From: Rhabditophanes sp. KR3021
Taxonomy: Eukaryota > Nematoda > Chromadorea > Rhabditida > Alloionematidae
NCBI GenBank assembly: GCA_963281155.1
Contig: CAUJLY010000006.1
Location: 4,836,001-4,900,000 of the forward strand
Reading direction: 5' to 3'
Length of the DNA: 64,000 bases
A program made the translations under genes and the position numbers. The stretch's first letter is position 1. Each line of letters starts with the position of its first letter. Under the pieces are notes generated by a model that searched no databases, had not been told where the DNA came from, and worked only from the letters and a program-made list of their open reading frames with translations. This document shows, piece by piece, positions 27,464 to 40,082 of this stretch.

Positions 27464-27757
27464 ATGAATGTCACATTTGTCCCACCAAGCTTCTCATTTT
27501 ATCATACCAGCAATTGGCGCGAAAAGTTTAGTTTATACACGCAAATAAATTCTTGGAAGCGAATTAATAATGACATCATTAAGCTGATGTACTTGTAAGT
27601 CTAAAATGGCTCAAATTAAAAACTATTTAAGCAATTTTGCAACGTCATATGAAATCATACATTTTAAAATTTTCAAGTTTTTATTCTTATTGTAAATTTT
27701 TGTAGACCGTTCTTGTACCGCTACTTTAGACTTTTTAATTTAAGATTAGTCAACTAA
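27464..27757 (+). CDS. Doubtful two-exon 60-residue reading frame
   Basis: ATG at 27464 opens a 44-codon frame in a GC-richer patch, interrupted by GTAAGT at 27595. An acceptor TTTTTGTAG ending at 27705 allows an in-frame join to a 17-codon end (stop at 27757). There is no signal peptide, no homology I recognise and no poly(A) signal close by. It may be only a regulatory patch, since an E2F-like site lies inside it. Confidence 0.18.
27513..27524. promoter_or_regulatory. E2F-like site ATTGGCGCGAAA
   Basis: It differs by one base from the E2F consensus TTTGGCGCGAAA in otherwise AT-rich DNA, 1.15 kb upstream of mbk-1. A second such site lies at 39504. Confidence 0.3.
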
Positions 27758-30700
27758 TTTGTTGAACCTGATAGTGACAGCTGTTTTATCACATTCATAC
27801 ACACAAATTATTTTATGAATACTATATTGTTAGAATACTTATTTATATTGAATCAGCCAGATTTATCAACGTTCATCATAAATTCCTAGACATCCCTAAC
27901 AATATATGCGGCTGTCGCAATGTCCACTTTACTACCATCTCAAAGTCGCTTTTTAACAATTAATCTAACAAAGGTCCGGATATTAAATAAAATCATTTTT
28001 TTAATGATATTCATTTGATACAAAAGACCTACGGGCAGTAGCTCGTAACTCGACGCGTCATCAATGTGCGACCATTTGAGGAACATTCATATTATATATA
28101 AATACGTATAGATATGTTTGAGGTCATGTTGTGTTGTGCATCTATAGAAAAAGAAAATGACGAAAAGATCAAGTAATAGCAAGAGATTTAGATGAATAAG
28201 TGAATCTTTTGAAGTAAGTTAAGCTGTGACTCGGAGCATAGCGATTTATTGCTGTGACACAAATGTCTTGTTGTACCCCCTTAATATCATATCTATAGAG
28301 ATATATTTAAAAAAGAGAAGACAGACATAAAAACAATTGTTCGGTGCTTTGAATGACACCCTAGCATGTAAATTTTGTCTTTTTTGGTCTTTTTTGTATT
28401 CTTATTATATATTTTTTAAGGTTAGTTAATAAATATTTTAGCAGGCTTTAAATTAAAAAAGCTAGTAAATATAATATTTGTGGAAAGATTCAACATTTAG
28501 CAAAATAGATGAAACTATTAATAAACTTACAAGGAATAAAGAGGAACTTAAATAAAGTTTAATACACCACCCTGATAACAAAAATATAAATGAAACAAAT
28601 ATTCTATAAAAAGATAGAGCCTTTTTGAAATACATAAACCCAAACCCACACATTAAAAAAATATAAAATTATTGGGTAATTTTAGATCAAATTTATTATG
28701 GTTTGATGTGTCATTAACTTCAACCCAAAAAGGGGCGAATAATATGATGTATTTGTAATAGCAACAAGTAGCAAATGTTTCTTCCGTAATTTGTATTTTC
28801 ACAATGTATCAAATATATTAAAATATACAGACAATATTATGATGAATTGTTAAATACAATAAAAGTAAATTTAAATAGCAATATTAATGTGATGAGAAGA
28901 TAAATTTGAATATAATTAAAATTGATACCCAAATAATGTTGGAAATTTGGTGTGATGATATGACGATTGTTTGATTATTATTAGTCAGCAATGTTAAATG
29001 ATTGGGAAATTATTTGAAGAGAATGGTGTTGCGTATATATTAATAGTTAGTATATAAATGTATATAAATGAAACAATTGTAATTAAGATTAGATGTGATG
29101 ATGTACAATTTCTAGATAATATAAATAGATATATGTTACTATATTATTGTGTTCTTTCAAAAATACAATTAGTTCGTATCATTTTGTTTAACTTAAAATT
29201 AGAAATGTGCTATCTGACACAAAAAAGTAAAAGTTCGTCAAATTATTCAAGAACAGCAATATATTTTGTCCCCAATTTGCTGGAAAGTTGAAAGCTCTTA
29301 CTTTGTAGTGTAGTGCAAATTGTATAGATGGTGTAGCAGACGACAATTAGTAAGGCGCTTATGCTTTCCATATGTAAGTCAAATGACGATGATCATATAC
29401 TGAGATGAGATGTGACAAGAAGTTTATCTTCTGATTATTGTTTGTCGGTATATTGTCTCATAATATAAACAAAACCACGCGCTAATTGGACAAAATTCCT
29501 TTTAACAGAAAACTTTAAGTTACTATAATCTTCTAAACCACTAATATAACTATAATTTGCTGATTTTGCTTATAAATTATGATTTACCCAAAAATAGGTG
29601 ATTTTGGTGAAAATATAATCATGTTACTACAAAATCGAACTAAAATTGCAAAAATAACCACCAAATGATTACAATATAACAACAAATTGATCAAAAGAAA
29701 AACAAAATGGTTAAAATTGAGACAGAATGACTGAAAGTTACAACAATATTGTTGAAAAGTAACAACAAAATTAATCTAAACAATCTAAAAATTAGAAAAA
29801 TAAGATGAAAACAATGCATAGGATCAAGATTTGAGTCACCAAATAGTATTTTGGCATTAGAATATCACAAAAGTAGCTGTTCAATACTATCAAATAACAA
29901 TGGCAAATGTGTATACTTACTTATATTATTAAAAGGACACCAATACAAGGCTACTTTAATAAACGTATCAGCTTTCATTAAAAAAATTGGACATATAATA
30001 TATGCACTTATTGTTTAGTGATTATCTAGGCCTTGGATCTACAAGAAGTAACTTATAAATGTGAATATTTTTTGACCAAAGCAGTTAAATAACACTGAGA
30101 TGCTGTAAAACGCTTTGACGATCGTATTTGTCGATTGTCCTTAACTTATATTGCATACACAAAAATTAAAGATCTATCAGTATATATTAGTTGAACTATT
30201 TAATAGAAATTGATAATAATAATCACCACATTGCAGTGAACAACATAACGTCTCTTTCTCTATTTTAGTTTCGTACAACCTAGCTAATATATAGTTTATG
30301 TGCTGCGGATAGCTATGTGAACGCTCAATACACATTTAATGGATCAAAAGAACGATTAAAAGGAAAACAAAATTGTAATATACATCGAAATATTATACAA
30401 CTTACTTTCAAGTGTTAAATTGGTTTTTAAACTTAGATAGCTTCTTTTAAAGTAACATTTTTTAAAATGCAAAACAAAATATTGTAAATGTAGATGTACA
30501 TATACATTTGCAGTTTATATGATTCATGATAATTTTTATGCATTTGTTTTGATAACAACAGTTCACCACATGTACGAACAAACACTCACTACTTTAAATT
30601 ACTTCCAACAAAGACAAATTTTAATATATAAGAAACAACTATTAATTGAAAGTAACGGTACAATTGTACTAATTACTTCAGGAAAACATCTGCTTTTCCA

Positions 30701-31834
30701 ACAATATACGATGTCTAATAAAAAAGGGCTGTTTAGAGCTGGCAAAAATTAGAACAAACAATTTTTCAATTTCATGACTGTAAACATGATGAAAAATATC
30801 CGTTTCATGACAATGGGAAATTTTGCCTTTGAATAGTTGTTTGCCTATCAGTCCACAAAATAAAATTGGTTTCAAAATAAATGTGCTTTTTTTAAATAAA
30901 TTCGGTGGTTTGTTTAATTTATTTGGTGATATTTTATGGTAAACATATTGAAAAGAAACGTTTTTTCAAATGGTGTTTCCATCTTCAACATGTATATTTA
31001 GAGTTATTTGATATATCCCCAATTGATTGGTGTAGTTTTAAAGTTCAAATCAACCAATTTTTATACTTTCTTCACAATAACATATAAAAAGATGTGACCT
31101 GCTAACCGAAATCAATCACAAATAAACATTTATATATCATGCTAAACATAAGCCACATCTATTTATGTTAAATGGTATATTATTTAAAACTGTTTAGGTA
31201 TTTATATCGAAGATTAATGCGTTTATGTGGATGAATAAGTTGATGAAGAATGACCTTGATATTCTTAAAAAGTAATCTCTTTAATTTAGCATACAAATAC
31301 CTTCCCAACCTATAATACAACACTATATAAATGGGAGATTTGGTTTTAAATATAAATAATGATTTGGTGTAATATGAATGGTAAGATACTTCTACTGTGT
31401 CTGAGAAGACGTGAAAAAACCTAATTTAAAAAGTACAATACTGACACACAGCTTTTAGTACCTAGTAACTTGCCGTTGGCATGTATAGTAACATCGAAAG
31501 AAGACACTAATAATTTTAAATTGGAACAACCAGGTTTAATTAGGAAGACATCCAAAAATCGGATATTTAAAAGAGATTGGTTAATGAAAAAAGGAGAGAA
31601 AATACATATGAATGAGTAAATCTTCTATTGAACAATTAGCAAATAAAAAACAATCGTCTTACTTATGTAATTATATCATTTTAACAATCTTCATATTTTT
31701 TGGGTCGTGCATGGTCAAATAAAAAATGTATATCCTATGTACAACAACTTTAACGTGACCAATGTCTGATTGCATACGTAGTATTATATATTAAAGTTGG
31801 GTTTAATTAAAACATTTATTTCAGTTTAATAATA

Positions 31835-34800
31835 ATGACTAATGAGCCGCTTTTAAAAGCGTTATTTGTATTAATATTATTAATAAATACAGTTTCACCT
31901 ATTGAATTTGTATCTACTGCCTTTGATAATTTTCAAATTGAATGTCCGAGGAAGTATGGAATTCAAAGATTAGGCATTCGAATGGTTGAATCACAAGGCT
32001 TAAAAAGAACAGATGCTGTCTTTTCTATAAGTTGTGGAAGTATTGAACAGGCATGTTTATATTAATAATTACTAAATTTATTAATTATCATTTCTAGTTA
32101 TCACCTTGGGATAGTATTCCAGATAAAATTGCTGAATATGAAGACGAAGAATGTCATTATACCGAATTATTTGATCCCATCTTGACAACCAATCAAGTGG
32201 CAAATTGTAATACACGCGAATATTTATCTGGGATAACAAGAGTTTCTGGAACAAAGATCCAACTGCAGTGCTGTAAACTTCGAACTAGAGATGTAAAAAG
32301 ATGTGAACAAAAAGAATTTACTAAACCTCTAGGTGAGATGAATTCAGTAATCATTGAAAGTGATGGATTAGTTTTTAATGGGCTTAAGGTTAAAGGAAAT
32401 TCTTACACAGTCAAGTTTTGTAGTTTTATGCCGAGAGCAGTTGGCTTCATTTTAGATGAAGTTGCAACTACTACTACAAGAGGACCGAAAACTACGACAC
32501 CTGATTCACCATCTGTTACTGAAACTAATAATCATGAAAATACTTTCCCAACTTTAGTTTCATCAGATGACAACATCACTTTTGACGATGAAATCACCTC
32601 AACTCCAATAGTAATCACAACACGAAAGCCTATGCGTATTATTAAAGTTCCATATTTACCTAAAATAAAAGCAAAGGACGTTGATATACCTAAGAATAAA
32701 CCAGAAATTGAAGACATAACTCTTCCAATACCTTCAAACTTAGGTGATGAAGTTAAATCGGATAACAATGATTCAATGGATGTAGTAAATCATGAATTTT
32801 TTATGCCCACACCAGGAAAGTTTGATAATCTAGAAATACTATCGGAAATTCAATTTCCTGAAGAAAAGTTACCTAATGGAGCTACATCTAAGCCGTTAGT
32901 TGTGTCTGATACAATAAACAATATTGCTAATCCAACAACTACTAATATATCCGAATATCCTGCAACTGCCGATACTTTCGAAACTGTGGATCCAAATACT
33001 TTAAAGAAGAGCTTCACGGAAACATCAGTTACAAACTCATCCGAAAAGGAAAATGCCCAAACCACAGATTCTGATAATGCTGAAGCTTCAAGTTTTGATA
33101 ACATTGAAACCACAAGGACTATCAATGTACCAGATCAAATAGCTTCCTCGAATACTGAAGTTAAAGAAACTGTAACAGATAACATTCGCCCGACAGTTAC
33201 AGAAAACAACAAATTAAGCCAAACTACAACTGTTACAAATAACAATGGTGACCAAACTATAACAGACAATGTACAAACGGATCCAAGTGTTACAGACAAC
33301 ACTCAAGTAAACACATCTGTTACAGATCCCATTCAAGAAAATCTAACTGTTGCGGATAATACTCAAAAAAGTGCAGCAATCACAGATATTACTCAAAAAA
33401 GCGCAACAATCACAGATATTACTCAAAAAAGTACAACACTTGCAGACAATGCTGATGTATCAGTAACAGATGCATCAAACGGGGAATTTGAATCAACACA
33501 TAAAGTTAATAGTTCGGAAAAATTGTTTACTGAGAAGGCAAATATGGCAAGTTCAGAAAAGTTATTTACCGATACAACAGTCATTAAGAGTTCTGAACAA
33601 GGTTTCACAACAAATGGTAAGAGTTCCGAAAAGATGTTTACAACTGACACGACATTTTTAAATACTACTCCTGAGTTAAAAATGCCAAAAAGTGTTCAAT
33701 CAACATTTTCATCCGAATCATCCAAATCAACTGTTGATCCTGCTTCCGTGTTAATGCACACCCGTCTTACATCGGGTGACATCCAAATACCCAAAATATC
33801 TCTTCCTGACCCATCGCATTTTGCTCTCGATGAATTAAAAGAAACGTCGCCTGTTACGATAAATCTAGAGGACGCAAGTACGACTATTCAACAATTTTCA
33901 GAAGCTGTCAGCATTGCCAACACTATTAAACAATTGGAAACAGCTGAACATCAACTGATTGATAATAAAGTTGTTCCAATCACCCATAAAAATGCAGATA
34001 CATTCGAGACAAGGCAGCAAAGCCAAGGCACTCTTATTCCATTATCATTTGACAGAGGCCATAGTTCAAGGATTATACATCAACAACCATTGAATACTCT
34101 ATCAAATAAGTTACATTATGAGTCTAGTGAAAGTCTTCCCAAACCAAACCCATTACCCGTTTACTCACAAGAAATGCAAGATGAGGTGCCACTAGCAATT
34201 GAATCACACGAGAAAATTGCGGTTGCTCAAGTGAAAATTGCAAAATTGAGACATTCGCTAATTGATAAAAAATATACTCCAAAAATTATCGCTCATGGTA
34301 CCAAAAATGTTAAAGAAGAATCTTCAGAGGAAGTTGAAGAACAATCAAACAAAGAAATAAACGAGGAACTTGAATCTACGACATCGCAATCTACTACTTT
34401 AGAAACCACGACTGCTTATGTTCCAAGACGTTTGAGAAAGTATAAAACGGCAAGTGATTTGAAGAATAGTTACTTACAAAAAATGTCTGCAACTGAATCA
34501 TCAACCGCACACACTACTATCACGCATGCGACTGAATCAACAAATAAAACACCTTATCAAGAACCTAATCATTTACTACACCCAATTCCACCACAAGTAT
34601 TCAGTGGAATCGATGAATTTAGTTCTTTCCCTTTTGATGATTCGGAGAATACCAATCAAAAGGATATACATGACAAATATTCAAGTTATACAGTTGATGA
34701 TGATTCAGCAACTACCTTCGCTCCTAATTCTGTGAAGAATTTGATAAGACAACAATACAGCTCTAAAGTTAATAACAATGATGATAATTCAAATAATAAT

Positions 34801-36048
34801 AATACACCGACACCATATATTAAAAGAAGAAAAACAACAACTGAAAGTCCTCGTGCCGGAGAAGCTGAAGAAAAAGAAGTTGAATTGAGTGAAGAAAAAG
34901 AAGTTGAATTGGGTGAAGAAAAAAAAGTTGAGTCCGCACAAGAAAAAGTAATCGAGCAAGAAAAGCCTCCAACTAATCAAAAGACATATTTTGATGAAGA
35001 AACGCAATTATCCCCATTTGAGGATCCCAACACAGAGGATATATTTAAACCACTTGATGATAATTCTAAAGTTGCTGCAAATGTTGATTCGAAGTCTGTT
35101 GAAGAAGAGAAATCTGATTCGTCCCATCTTTACCCAATTCATTTCCCGGTCGCTCATGACATAAGAAGGTCACCTCAAAAAAGTAAGTTAGAAGATCTTT
35201 TGAAAAGACATTAACTTCACCTTTACAAAATTGTCATGTATTCCCACACGAATCACTTTATATATTTAATAAATAAAATTGCTTTGTAATTAATTATCAC
35301 CACTTGCAATTTTCTTTTCACAAAAAGCACCAACAGCTTAATTTTGTTTCGGTTTATTTTATATATTTTGTCACCTTTCAGCTGACTATCCATATCATCC
35401 AAAAATGTTTGAAACTGATAAGAATCAAAAATTTGTCCCTCAGTCAAAATATTTTGAGAAAGCTGACAACAAGGAGAAATCAACTATACCATCTGTTGCA
35501 AAACAATTATATGAAATAAACGCTGTCGGAAAAAATGGCCAAAACAAAGATAGTGTTATCCAAATAGATTCTTTCCTTGTTACAAGCAATGATTTAACGA
35601 ACGAATTGGAACAATTAGAACGAGAAGCTTTAAAAACTACTAAAGCATCAGTTCTCTCAACTACTACAACATCAATTCTCTCAACTACTACAGCGTCAAT
35701 GGTATTGCCAAATGGAAGTGTGATTAAAGCTTCTTCAAACCATAGAAATGAAAACAAAAGTGTATATGACGAAAAAGATTACTACAGAAAGCCCAAATTG
35801 GTTGTACGTAGGAAGGAAAAATGTAAATTTGGCTTTTAATTAAAATCGACTTAATGACATTTCTAACTTTATTTTTAGATTTAACTTTTTGTACAAGAGA
35901 AGAAGCCATCAGAGACGTCAATGATATGGTTATCGCCTGTGGAGGGGATTATGATGTCTGGATTCCCCCACGCTGTCCTGCTGGCACTAGCTGCTTCCAT
36001 ACAACTGATTCATCCTTTAGAATTTGCTGTCCTGTCAATGCCAGTTAA
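31835..36048 (+). CDS. Large secreted protein: dermatopontin-like N terminus, Thr/Ser-rich centre, Cys-rich C terminus
   Basis: Four exons (31835-32050, 32098-35182, 35382-35822, 35879-36048) encode 1303 residues. The first intron has a GC donor (CAG/GCATGT). Residues 1-22 form a signal peptide (LLKALFVLILLINTVS). Residues 30-170 have the spacing of dermatopontin-like domains: an IECP start, CNTREYLSGITRV, then QLQCCKL. About 900 residues of low-complexity Thr/Ser/Glu sequence follow, with imperfect repeats ITDITQKS, SSEKLFT and EEKEVEL, a likely O-glycosylated stalk. The last 60 residues hold six cysteines (CTREEA..., CGGDYDVW, CPAGTSC, ICC). A cuticle or extracellular-matrix role is inferred. 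Intron 3 read through ends at 35214. A TTTCAG acceptor lies 10 nt before the ATG, and AATAAA is at 36105. Confidence 0.8.
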
Positions 36049-36795
36049 AAATACACATTTTCTTTAAGCCTTATTTTAGGCAATAATAATTGTATATAAA
36101 CTTTAATAAATGGTTTTTATAAAATAAACTCGAAGGAATAGTTGAAAAGACAATTTTAGACAGCAGAATCTACAATAACAACAGTGTATAAATACAATCA
36201 AAAAGTACAAATTCGAAACAGTTTGACCCGTTTCCATAAAAAATATTGAGATTGAAAAATAAAATAAAAAATTGTTTCAAAACATTAATTATAAATAAAT
36301 ATATTGCAAAATAATTGCTTATTTGCTGTTGAACCAATTTTTTCTTTAAATCTCACTAAATGGAAATCTAATTTCAACTAATTTCATCTTCAATAATATT
36401 TTTTGTGGAAGACAATTAAATGAAAACGCATTAATTTCCTTAAGTTTCTATATTATAATAAAATAAAAGTTGAAAATTGCTTGTGAGATGTGTTGACACC
36501 TAAAATATTGGTGGTTCTTTGTTCAATTCAAAATATTGCAAAGGAATAAGATGATTTTGATTGAGCCAGAGTAACACGATAAATATAGAAATTAACACAG
36601 TGATAGTTGTTACTAATTTTTCTTAAAAATTGATTGCTTAGTTGTAAATGTAAGATAAAATTAAAAAGAATATTTGTGCATGCTGCCAATGTAGTTTTTA
36701 TATAAGTGTTGCGATTTGATAGGGAAAAATGGTTTAATTTGTACGCAATATTTTATATAAATTGGATAATTATTAGTTATTAATTTATATGTTAA
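36049..36795. other. Convergent 3' region
   Basis: 3' ends of the secreted-protein gene (AATAAA at 36105-36110) and sur-6. Nothing else was seen. Confidence 0.6.
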
Positions 36796-38257
36796 TCATC
36801 TTTGCACTGTTCCTTGAAAAATGAACAAATTGTTAGATGCAGCAAGGGCGACAATGTTTTCCTTTGAATGCCAATCTAGATGCAATATCTTTCTTTGAAA
36901 GTTGAGATTATTTGCCTCTGTTTCTGATAAATAACGATAACTATTTTGAGATGGAATGTGACGAGAAGTTAAGGCTAATCTTGGTCTATCCGCAGAATTG
37001 GCAGCTACATATGTGCTTTCAACACCATTAGAACGTAAGAAGGTTCTAAAAATATTTCCATAAGACCCCGTAAGAATATGTTTGTCGTCTCCGCTCCAAG
37101 CACATTCAAACTTGTCAAAGATACAATCGTTTTCATATAATTGGCAAAGCTTTGCACGCAAGTGATCATGGACATGGTATGTCTCAACAGGTTCTCTCTC
37201 CATATTTAAATCCCAAATCTAAAAAGATGATTAATAATAGATGGATGATTATCATACAAACTTACCTTTACTGTTAAGTAATCTCTTGTCAAAAGATATC
37301 TGCCATTATGGGAAAACTTGGCATCCGAAATAGATGAAATAATTTCGGAAAAGAATGATCTTTTTGAGATATCTTCTGGTTCTTCAAATACTAAAAATAC
37401 ATACCAACATAAGTTTAGTTAATGTTTAAAAACATACATTTAGAGTGAACATCACATAGGGCATTGTCTCTCATGTCACACAGGCGGATAGTTCCCTTGG
37501 AGGAAGTATATACAAATTGATGATCATTTTCAGGGTGAAACTCAGCGACTGTAATAACTTCTGTTAACTCTTCCATGTTGTTTGGCTTGATATCTACTAT
37601 GTTGAAGGTTTGATTAGTATATTCATGGTGCCATAAGTTGATTCTTAAATCATCAGCCGATATAAAGGATACCTGATCTGCACTGACACTGATTGAATTG
37701 ATATGGTAGGTATGGGCATTTGCATAAACTCTACGAGGAGAAGCCTCAACTACAAGCTCCATCTGTTGCAGTCTAGGAATTTTAAGAGAACCGTTAAACA
37801 ATTGTTGCCCTGTTGTTTGACAAACATTCCAATCTCCGTCTTGAACACGTTTTTCACGTTCAGAGAGTTTCCATAACTTAATAGTCTTGTCATTTGTGGC
37901 TATTAAAAAATTAGCAGCATTACGCTTCTTTAACCACTTGATTTGATTAATTTTCTCTTCAATTTCTAGTGATTTCAGATAATCAAATTCGGGCTCGTGC
38001 GATTGAAACGTTGAATATACGTTGTATTCACTGGAACGAACTCCTTTTACAAACTTGCCTGATTGATCTCTCTGAAAAATGACTAGTCTTCCACCTTTAT
38101 CTCCTGTTGCGAGTAATTCACCGTCGTCACTAAATTGCACAGCCGAAATTATATCTGCTTCTGGTGGTGCTGTATCATTGGAAGTCCCTTTGATTTGAGA
38201 AAATGTCCAATGAATTTCATCTTCACTGATAACGGCAGCACCTCCCTGTGAAGTCAT
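36796..38257 (-). CDS. sur-6: PP2A regulatory subunit B55 (SUR-6)
   Basis: Exons 37438-38257, 37266-37390 and 36796-37218 encode 455 residues, the usual B55 length. Diagnostic stretches include HWTFSQIKG near the start, [99 protein letters not shown] and [10 protein letters not shown]. The fold is a seven-bladed WD40 propeller that binds the PP2A scaffold and selects substrates. In C. elegans SUR-6 acts in Ras signalling and centriole duplication. All key regions are intact. An AATATCAG acceptor lies a few nt before the ATG. Confidence 0.96.
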
Positions 38258-39503
38258 GTTTTTCTGATATTAAGTAAATTTCACAAACTTATATTTCTAA
38301 TACCAATGAACGTGGATAGTCAATAATAACTGATAAATATAGAAAAATCTGTAAATAAAAAACTATAAATAAATGTGACTAAACAATCAATTTCTTTAAT
38401 AAATATAGATACTAACCATGAATTGGGAAGTTACAAATGAATACTAAAACATCCAAGATATCTACAGATATATACAATGCATATATACGATGATGTACGT
38501 TGGTTTAAATATTTAATTATAAATTATCTTGAGTGCTAAATAGTTTACTTATGGTTGCTCTAATCCTACATCACTAGAACATACTAAAGTTATCTTAATA
38601 CGCCAAAAACCGATTCCAAAATTGCTATTCTTTTTTAAACAAGCTGACATATTTATAAAAAAGTGTTTTCATAGACATCGATAATACATGATTAACATAA
38701 ACGTTTGTTCAACCTTAAAGTAGCTCAATTTAAAAAATAAAGTAGAAAAGTCACATATACATTAGTATATTACATATATCATATATGTGAGCCACGAAAA
38801 CTATAATTGTCAATATGCTCATGTACAAGTCTTAAACATACAACATACTAATGTAGAATCAGTTTTTATCTCTGAAAAGTCATTTTTTTAAACCCTAACC
38901 TGGCTATATACCCAGTAACTTTAAATAATATATGACACAAGTAAATGTTTCCAAGTGCGCGAGTAATTTTTACAAATCGATTGACGAAGCCTCATAAAAG
39001 CAAACTTGGCGAGACAACATTTTGTATAGCAATTTATTTTTTATCTAGCAAATATGCTTTTTAAATGATACAGCATTCCAATTAAAGTGCGGTAATAAAC
39101 AAAGTCATTCCAAATATCATCAAAAAAAATGATGAATTTCAGCATTTTAAAAGCTTTTTGATTCAAAAATAAATAATGCTTGGTGTATAAGAGAATATAA
39201 AAATATGTAAAAAATTGTCCTGCGTAGTGACTGTAACAGTTTGACAAATTGGTTAACTAATTATACAGAGGAATGAACAGTTAAACTTATTTGTGTAAAT
39301 GTAGCTCTTAAGTAGGGTAGCTTTTTCTTTAAAAAAGGGTACTTCTTTCTACACATTAGTAAACACTTTTCCATTCTAGACACTGATGCCAAAATGATTT
39401 TACAGTCGTATACATAAAAGTGGTTAAGTTGAACAAGATGTCAAGCCGAATGTGATAGTAAAATATACAAACTGAACAGACGCACAATACATAGTATACG
39501 CCA

Positions 39504-39515
39504 TTTGGCGCGAAT
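39504..39515. promoter_or_regulatory. E2F-like site TTTGGCGCGAAT
   Basis: One base from the E2F consensus, 1.25 kb upstream of the sur-6 start, in AT-rich DNA where GGCGCG is rare. Confidence 0.3.
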
Positions 39516-40074
39516 GCATTTGATGATGAGGTACGTAAGAGACAAAATTATATGTAGCAGACATACAACATATTTAATTAATTTATGAATAGAATCACAA
39601 AATTTGATTATATGTAAAAGATCTTTATCTTTTCATTAATCATAAAAATATTTATGAATGGAAGAAAGTTTCTTTATAATAGCCAATATTGGCGTTAGAA
39701 AGGCACAAAGTAAAAAATAGACAAAATTGCCTCCTTTAACTGTAAGAGTTATCTTTTTTTGATGATAGAAAAAGTTTCACCCGTTTATAGTCTCTTTTGT
39801 TTTGGCTTAAATAGTGTGTCGAATGTAACAGTTGTTGTTTTTAACGAATAAAAGTGTAGTTCTTCTTTTCCATATTGAATAGATATAACATTTTATCAAA
39901 AAGTCAAAAAATATGATAGGGTTTAGGGAAACGAGGAAAAATAAATATCTTAGCCAAGCAATAGATCACACAAAAGTCAAGCGATGAAATAATTGTCTTC
40001 TATTTTATGTATGCAGGTAATAAAGAAGGAAAATAATCAAGGCAAGCGTATGATAACAAAATTTGTATATCAAG

Positions 40075-40082
40075 TGACGTCA
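40075..40082. promoter_or_regulatory. Full CRE palindrome TGACGTCA
   Basis: A perfect CRE in the sur-6/unc-115 gap, followed 9 nt later by a half site (TGACG). Confidence 0.3.

Larger units (their letters stand above)
26362..31834. other. Intergenic region upstream of mbk-1 and of the secreted-protein gene
   Basis: 5.5 kb without a firmly supported gene. GC-richer patches at 27460-27600, 27700-27760 and 27880-28080 stand out. The rest is AT-rich, with an A-rich stretch at 29580-29800. Confidence 0.55.

Noticed and set aside
29741..29754. 14-bp palindrome caacaatattgttg
   Set aside because: Short palindromes are expected in AT-rich DNA and nothing around it gives a context.
30519..30875. Open frames of 77 codons (plus) and 65 codons (minus) overlapping
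   Set aside because: No homology, no signal peptide, no convincing splice or poly(A) context; chance cannot be excluded.
38885..39925. aaaccctaacc and gggtttaggg resembling telomere repeats
   Set aside because: Single copies, and the nematode telomere unit is TTAGGC.
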